Assembly: GCA_934271235.1 (NCBI GenBank)
Contig: CAKQQT010000018.1
Coordinates: 1-64,000, forward strand
Reading direction: 5' to 3'
Length of the DNA: 64,000 nt
From: an uncultured Clostridia bacterium
Lineage (GTDB): Bacteria; Bacillota; Clostridia; Peptostreptococcales; Anaerovoracaceae
Of this stretch, positions 59,535 to 64,000 are shown one piece after another (the stretch's first letter is position 1; every line of letters begins with the position of its first letter). The position numbers were made by a program, and so were the translations under genes. Below the pieces are notes generated by a model. That model did not search any database, was not told the DNA's origin, and saw only the letters and a program-made list of their open reading frames with translations.

Positions 59535-59573
59535 AAACAAAAAATACGACTATTTTTCATGCCAATAACAAAT

Positions 59574-59590
59574 TTGGCACAAAAGTTGCT
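59574..59590 (+). promoter_or_regulatory. Sigma-54 promoter of TRAP unit 2
   Basis: TTGGCACAAAAGTTGCT has the full TTGGCAC and GG (59576-59577) / GC (59588-59589) with ten bases between, 99 bases before the gene at 59689. Confidence 0.87.
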
Positions 59591-59688
59591 CTATGTAAGG
59601 GCACTTGAAAAAAGTCAAGAATTGAAAAAGACTGTCAATGGCGGCAAAACATTGACGTCGTTTAAAGGAGAAAGGAATAGGTGCAAAA

Positions 59689-60729
59689 ATGAAAAAGGTA
59701 TTATCAGTTGTATTATCACTTGCGATGATCTGCACGATGTGCTTCGCGCTTTCCGCATGCGGCGGAGACGGCGGCAGCGAGGGAAAGACCGGCGGAGACA
59801 CAGTGGTGCTGCATTTCGGTTCCACGCAGGGTACGACGCATGCTTGGTACGAGCAGGCTCTTACGTTTAAGGACGCGGTAGAAAAGGCCACAGACGGCAG
59901 CGTTGAAATTCAGATCGACTTCGGCGGCGTTTGGGGAAGCGATAAAGACCATGCGGAAGCCGTACAGTCCGGTGCGCTTGACATGTACATCGGTTCGACC
60001 GTAGGCGCGGACGCGGTTGTCAATGAGATCGGTTTCGTAAATCTTCCGTACTTAGTAACTTCCTATGATGATGTCGACAATCTGATCTACAATGGCTGGA
60101 TCGGCGAGACGATCACCAAGGATATGGAAAACGTAGGCTTCAAGATGCTCGGCATGACCGACTGCGACTTCAGATGGATCTCCAACTCCAAGCACGCGAT
60201 CGAAAGCGCGGCTGACATCAAGGGTCTGAAGATGAGAGTTCCGGAATCCCCGATGTTCTTAAGCTTTTTCAAGAACCTGGGCGCGATCCCGACTTCCATG
60301 GCCTTCACTGAAGTACCGTCCGCACTGCAGCAAAAGACCATCGACGGACAGGACAACGGTCCGGTACTTTCCTACACGAACGGCTTAGACCAGTTCAACA
60401 AATACTGGGTAAAATCCAATCACTCCTTCGCAGCAGCAGTTGTAGTCATCAATCAGGCGAAGTGGGATACTCTTTCCGCAGACCAGCAGGCAGCTGTTCA
60501 GGCAGCAGCGACAACTTATTGCGATGACGTAAAGGTCGCGATCAGAGAAGACGTAGAAGAAATGACACAGAAGATGATCGATGACGGTTGTGAAGTTATC
60601 GAACCGACCGAACAGTTCCAGAAGGATATGGAAGCAGCAGCGAAGAAGGTATGGGCAGATGATGAAGCTACCAAGACTTTCGACCAGGAAGCTGTCGCAA
60701 GAATCCGTCAGGAAGCAGGGATTGCTTAG
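59689..60729 (+). CDS. dctP: TRAP transporter substrate-binding lipoprotein (DctP)
   Basis: Encodes 346 residues. The lipoprotein signal has a lipobox ending ALSAC with the Cys at residue 24. The mature protein has the DctP fold: HFGSTQGTTHAWYEQALTF at the start, DIKGLKMRVPESPMFLSFFK near 177-196 with the ligand-binding Arg, and the FTEVPSALQQKTIDGQDNGP stretch near 205-224. The DNG/QDN-type motif and local context suit sugar-acid or related substrates. It shares only general similarity with the binding protein at 25250, so the two systems probably take different acids. The start ATG follows a purine-rich AAAGGAGAAAGG at a longer distance. Confidence 0.93.
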   Translation: MKKVLSVVLSLAMICTMCFALSACGGDGGSEGKTGGDTVVLHFGSTQGTTHAWYEQALTFKDAVEKATDGSVEIQIDFGGVWGSDKDHAEAVQSGALDMYIGSTVGADAVVNEIGFVNLPYLVTSYDDVDNLIYNGWIGETITKDMENVGFKMLGMTDCDFRWISNSKHAIESAADIKGLKMRVPESPMFLSFFKNLGAIPTSMAFTEVPSALQQKTIDGQDNGPVLSYTNGLDQFNKYWVKSNHSFAAAVVVINQAKWDTLSADQQAAVQAAATTYCDDVKVAIREDVEEMTQKMIDDGCEVIEPTEQFQKDMEAAAKKVWADDEATKTFDQEAVARIRQEAGIA

Positions 60730-60796
60730 TTGTGCAGCAGGGTAGGAGAAACCTATACAGGCACATACAAAAACAAACACTACAGAGGATAGAACA

Positions 60797-61342
60797 ATGG
60801 AAAAGAAAAACATGATCACAAAAGTGAATGACGCCTTTTACAAGGTTGAAAAGACGATTACATGGATCGCCTTCGCGATCATGCTCGGCTTGCTTCTGAT
60901 CCAGGTCTTTTGCCGGTATCTCTTTGAGATGCCGCTGGCCTGGGCGGAAGAGATGGTAAGATACACCTATATCGGTGTCAGCTTTTTGGGCGCGGCCGTT
61001 GCCATGAGAGAACGTACGCACATCTCGATTGACATCTTACCGTCTTTGCTTGAAAATAAAATCAAAGACCCGGCCAAAAGAAAATTCTGGCTGGATACGC
61101 TCGATGTCTTTGCCAGCATTGTGCAGATGGTATTCTTCGTATTCATCTCCATCTGGATGCTGGAATATAATATCGACCTGGACGTGAAAAATCAGATCAC
61201 GACCGCAAACCAGTGGCCGATGTGGATCATGTGTCTTCCGGTAACCGTTTCGTGCATGCTGATGGCATTCCACGCGCTGCTGAACGCATTGGAAGATACG
61301 TTAGAAATGATTGCAGTAAAAAAAGGAAAGGCGGTGGCATAG
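60797..61342 (+). CDS. dctQ: TRAP transporter small membrane subunit (DctQ)
   Basis: Encodes 181 residues with four membrane helices (about 17-37, 51-71, 96-118, 138-160). The DctQ signature FEMPLAWAEEMVRYTYIGVSF lies near 42-62. It forms the permease with DctM, whose gene starts at the very next base after the stop codon. It starts 67 bases after dctP, with GAGGATAGAAC upstream. Confidence 0.92.
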   Translation: MEKKNMITKVNDAFYKVEKTITWIAFAIMLGLLLIQVFCRYLFEMPLAWAEEMVRYTYIGVSFLGAAVAMRERTHISIDILPSLLENKIKDPAKRKFWLDTLDVFASIVQMVFFVFISIWMLEYNIDLDVKNQITTANQWPMWIMCLPVTVSCMLMAFHALLNALEDTLEMIAVKKGKAVA

Positions 61343-62653
61343 TTGAGTTACTTCTTCATATTCTTAGCGATATTTTTGGGACTTGCCTTTCTGAAAGTGC
61401 CGATCCCATTTGCGATGGGTATTTCGTCCATCCTGATCTACATGTCGGTCGGTGGAACCAGCGTAGCGATCTCGATGGGCGCGTTCCGTGCGCTGAATGT
61501 ATTTACGTTTCTGGCGATTCCGGCGTTCATCTTTGCCGGTGACCTGATGGCCGCGTCGGGGATCTCCTCCGCCGTTATGCGGTTCGCGAACTCCATCATC
61601 GGCAGACTCAGAGGCGCAGTCGGTGCGGTTACCATCGTAACCTGCATGCTGTTCGGAGCGATCACCGGATCGTCTCTGGCAACCATCACCGGTATCGGCG
61701 GCATGATGCTTCCGGAAATGGAAAAAGCGGGATATTCCAAAGAATATTCCACAGGCCTGATCAGTGCCTGCGGATTTTTGGGAATCCTGATCCCGCCGAG
61801 CATCCCGGGCATCCTGTACGCAATGATGGCAGGCGAAAACCTGATGAAGGTATGGCTCTGCACGATCATGCCGGGTATCATGTTAGGTATATGCTATATT
61901 GCGATCAACTTCTTTACTTACGGAAGAAAAGAACAAAAAGCAAAAGTGACACAGGGACCGTTCCAGCTGGTACCATATGTTAAGAACATCGGCGTTCAGA
62001 CTTGGAAGTCCCTGTCCGCACTGCTGATGCCGGTCATCATTTTCTACGGGATTTACGGCGGCATCTTTACACCGACTGAAGCCGGTGCAGTCGCGGTAGC
62101 TTACGGCCTTCTGGTAGGTTGGGTCGTTAACCCGATCTTCCTGAAGAAAAAACCGGAAGTCAGCATTGTAAAGCTGCTTTCCGAGGGCGCGATCTCTTCT
62201 GCAACGATCGCAATGCTGAACACTTTCGCAACGATCGCAGGCATCATGATCACACAGACCAGAATCCCGGCGATCCTGACGGAAGCGATGTTCTCCATTA
62301 CACATAGCCAGACGGTATTCCTGCTGATCCTGAACGTACTGCTGATCATTGTCGGTATGTTCATGGAAACGAACTCCAGCATTCTGCTGCTGGGACCGAT
62401 CCTGATCCCGATCGCGACCTCTTTCGGTGTAGATCCGATCCACTTTGCGGGGATCATGCTTCTGAACCTGGAGATCGGTATGATCACGCCGCCGTTCGCA
62501 GCAAACCTGTTCGTAGGCTGCCGGATCGGTAAGGTGACCATGGACAAAGTTCTGCCGAATATGCTGCCGTTCTTCGCAGCATGTATCATCGTACTGCTGA
62601 TCACGACTTATGTACCGGGCGTCGCAACTTGGCTGCCGAACATGATCGGTTAA
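61343..62653 (+). CDS. dctM: TRAP transporter large membrane subunit (DctM)
   Basis: Encodes 436 residues starting at a TTG (61343) directly after the dctQ stop, with AAAGGCGGTGG upstream; no ATG gives a full-length N-terminus. About twelve helices are visible, with FAGDLMAASGISSAVMRFAN near 64-83, the GSSLATITGIGGMMLPEM loop near 110, ACGFLGILIPPSIPGILYAM near 139-158, and LEIGMITPPFAANLF near the end. It is the ion-coupled permease for the solute bound by the DctP at 59689. A terminator follows at 62676. Confidence 0.94.
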   Translation: MSYFFIFLAIFLGLAFLKVPIPFAMGISSILIYMSVGGTSVAISMGAFRALNVFTFLAIPAFIFAGDLMAASGISSAVMRFANSIIGRLRGAVGAVTIVTCMLFGAITGSSLATITGIGGMMLPEMEKAGYSKEYSTGLISACGFLGILIPPSIPGILYAMMAGENLMKVWLCTIMPGIMLGICYIAINFFTYGRKEQKAKVTQGPFQLVPYVKNIGVQTWKSLSALLMPVIIFYGIYGGIFTPTEAGAVAVAYGLLVGWVVNPIFLKKKPEVSIVKLLSEGAISSATIAMLNTFATIAGIMITQTRIPAILTEAMFSITHSQTVFLLILNVLLIIVGMFMETNSSILLLGPILIPIATSFGVDPIHFAGIMLLNLEIGMITPPFAANLFVGCRIGKVTMDKVLPNMLPFFAACIIVLLITTYVPGVATWLPNMIG

Positions 62654-62675
62654 GAAAAATGAATGAAAGAGAAAG

Positions 62676-62708
62676 ACCGGTGGAATGATTCCAACCGGTT
62701 TTCTTTTT
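62676..62708 (+). terminator. Intrinsic terminator after TRAP unit 2
   Basis: ACCGGTGGAA (62676-62685) pairs with TTCCAACCGGT (62689-62699, one bulged A), followed by TTTCTTTTT. Confidence 0.82.
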
Positions 62709-62830
62709 GATGCAGGAATGAGCGCGGTGCTTTGTACAAATGCATCATGAGAAAGAGAGAAAAAACGCTGCAAGCCGCGAAAACCCGTAAATCCGGAGGT
62801 GAACGGCGGAAAAGATTACAGAAACATGAA

Positions 62831-62847
62831 TTGGCACATTTGTTGCA
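62831..62847 (+). promoter_or_regulatory. Sigma-54 promoter of the UxaA-type gene
   Basis: TTGGCACATTTGTTGCA matches the consensus almost fully, with GG (62833-62834) and GC (62845-62846) ten bases apart, 46 bases before the gene at 62893. Confidence 0.88.
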
Positions 62848-62892
62848 TTACCATGTAGGAAAGCCCAAAATGCGAAAATCAGGAGGATGAAG

Positions 62893-64000
62893 ATGTCAGT
62901 TTTAAAATTAAACCCAAATGATAATGTTGTACTTGCAACATCCGAATTAAAAAAAGGCGAAACCGTTACGGCAGACGGAAAAAAGATTGTACTGTTAAAC
63001 GATATTCCAAACGCACACAAGATTGCAATCAAGGATTTCGCAGAAGGTGAAGAAGTCATTAAATATGACAATGTGATCGGCTATGCAAAGACTGCGATCA
63101 AGACCGGCGAATGGGTCCACACGCACAACCTCAGAACCGGGCTGGGAGCAGCCAGAGAATATACCTACCACTTTAATCCGGTTTCGATTTTTCCGGGCAA
63201 AAGTGATAAAACCTTCATGGGGTATGACAGAAAAGACGGAGGCGCCGGAATCCGAAACTACGTCGCTGTGATTTCTACTGTTTTCTGCGCGAATGGTCCG
63301 CTCAAGGACATTGTAAAAGCAGCAGAAGAAAAATATAAAGAAAATGATCATTTCGACGGTTTCCTGCCGCTGACGCAGGAATTCGGATGCAGCCAGGCAG
63401 GAAAGGATCTGGAAACGCAGACAAAAGTCATCGCAGGCGTGATCAAAAACGCGAACTTTGGAGGCGTGCTGATGGTCAGCCTCGGCTGTGAAATGATGAT
63501 CCCGACAGAACTGGAAAAGTATCTGGGCGATTATGATAAGAGTCGGATCAAATATGTTACCATCCAGCAGGAACTGGACGAAGTCGGAGCCGGTATGCAA
63601 AAAATCGATGAGATCATGGAACAGATCGACAAAGACCGGCGGACACCGATCAATGTGGGCAGACTGCATATCGCGATGAACTGCGGCGGTTCCGACGGAT
63701 ATTCCGGCATTACCGCCAATACCCTGCTGGGACATCTGTGCGACACGATGGTGCGCGAGGGCGCGACCATGAACATGACAGAAGTTCCGGAAATGATGGG
63801 CGCAGAGCATATCTTAATGAACAGGGCTGCTGATGAACAGCGTTTCAAGGAAATTGTCAGAATGATCCACAATTATGAAGACTACTTTGCCAAATATGGA
63901 GAAAAGGCCGCTGATAATCCGACGCAGGGAAACAAAGCCGGCGGACTTTCGACTTTAGAAGACAAATCTTTGGGCTGCATCCAAAAGGGTGGACATTGCG
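62893..64000 (+). CDS. UxaA-family altronate/galactarate dehydratase, cut by window end
   Basis: The open frame runs from the ATG at 62893 (AGGAGG six bases upstream) to the last base without a stop, giving at least 369 residues. The N-terminal SAF-type domain spans about 1-80 (LNPNDNVVLATSELKKGETV). The UxaA core begins with a GYDRKDGGAGIRNYVAVIST motif near 116-135, followed by QEFGCSQAGKD near 176 and CGGSDGYSGITANTLLG near 265-281. These enzymes are iron-dependent and dehydrate hexarates or hexonates such as altronate to keto-deoxy acids. The KduD-like SDR and the dedicated TRAP transporter upstream make sugar-acid use likely. Its exact substrate is unknown. Confidence 0.92.
   Translation, partial: MSVLKLNPNDNVVLATSELKKGETVTADGKKIVLLNDIPNAHKIAIKDFAEGEEVIKYDNVIGYAKTAIKTGEWVHTHNLRTGLGAAREYTYHFNPVSIFPGKSDKTFMGYDRKDGGAGIRNYVAVISTVFCANGPLKDIVKAAEEKYKENDHFDGFLPLTQEFGCSQAGKDLETQTKVIAGVIKNANFGGVLMVSLGCEMMIPTELEKYLGDYDKSRIKYVTIQQELDEVGAGMQKIDEIMEQIDKDRRTPINVGRLHIAMNCGGSDGYSGITANTLLGHLCDTMVREGATMNMTEVPEMMGAEHILMNRAADEQRFKEIVRMIHNYEDYFAKYGEKAADNPTQGNKAGGLSTLEDKSLGCIQKGGHC

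Noticed and set aside
61883..62773. Minus-strand frame of 296 codons opposite dctM
   Set aside because: Composition typical of antisense translation of a membrane-protein gene; no domain and no ribosome site.
1..64000. tRNA, rRNA or plasmid/chromosome origin
   Set aside because: No cloverleaf with a T-loop GTTCGA-type motif in place, no rRNA core sequence and no DnaA-box cluster was noticed in reading; a covariance-model scan would be decisive.

Overview
This window looks like chromosome of an anaerobic, amino-acid- and organic-acid-fermenting Firmicute of class Clostridia. The basis is AGGAGG ribosome sites, Gram-positive surface proteins without an outer-membrane system, many sigma-54 (-24/-12) promoters with sigma-54 activators, TRAP transporters, a 4-hydroxybutyrate/crotonyl-CoA gene set very like that of Clostridium kluyveri, and an acetoin-dehydrogenase-type complex. 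A relative of Anaerovoracaceae/Eubacteriales is a guess. No rRNA or tRNA gene was seen.

Region 1 (1-15.4 kb) is a cobalamin-controlled cell-surface region. Three cobalamin riboswitches (about 1386-1600, 6194-6406, 12638-12787) each follow a TTGCCA-N17-TATA promoter and precede an intrinsic terminator. They lead into two giant secreted proteins with DUF4430 domains and into a two-gene unit encoding a membrane-anchored DUF4430 protein plus a secreted alpha/alpha-barrel (prenyltransferase-like) protein. DUF4430 and the alpha6/alpha6 barrel are the two halves of animal intrinsic factor/transcobalamin, so I read this as a riboswitch-controlled Gram-positive B12-capture system. An Rpn-type nuclease gene and a repeat-rich non-coding stretch lie between.

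Region 2 (15.4-24.8 kb) holds ordinary genes: ung, lemA, a DUF2207 membrane protein, an M29 aminopeptidase, a diacylglycerol-kinase-like lipid kinase and an iron alcohol dehydrogenase. It also has an AT-rich AAA/DUF4143 ATPase bracketed by a repeated terminator, a broken Rpn nuclease gene carrying a 94-bp palindromic insertion, and a small XRE regulator.

Region 3 (24.9-47.2 kb) looks like one sigma-54 regulon. It contains a TRAP transporter, a Na+/solute symporter with a small partner, an SDR, a zinc alcohol dehydrogenase, a divergent AcoR-like activator, and an 11-kb operon (acoA-acoB-acoC-acoL, SGNH hydrolase, 4-hydroxybutyryl-CoA dehydratase, 4-hydroxybutyrate CoA-transferase, 4-hydroxybutyrate dehydrogenase, lipoate ligase). 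The oxidative arm makes acetyl-CoA and NADH; the reductive arm can consume both while making crotonyl-CoA. Three promoters share TGTCNCA/TGNGACA inverted repeats, probable activator sites.

Region 4 (47.2-52.9 kb) has an AAA/PD-(D/E)XK protein and a leftward sigma-54 operon (alanine/glycine:Na+ symporter, aminotransferase, D-2-hydroxyacid dehydrogenase) that could turn an amino acid into a 2-hydroxyacid. Region 5 (53.0-64.0 kb) is a second catabolic block, probably for sugar acids: zinc dehydrogenase, KduD-like SDR, 2-hydroxyacid dehydrogenase, a second sigma-54 activator, a 3-hydroxyacyl-CoA-dehydrogenase-family protein, a second TRAP transporter and a UxaA-type dehydratase cut by the window end. 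Sigma-54 promoters precede most of its units.
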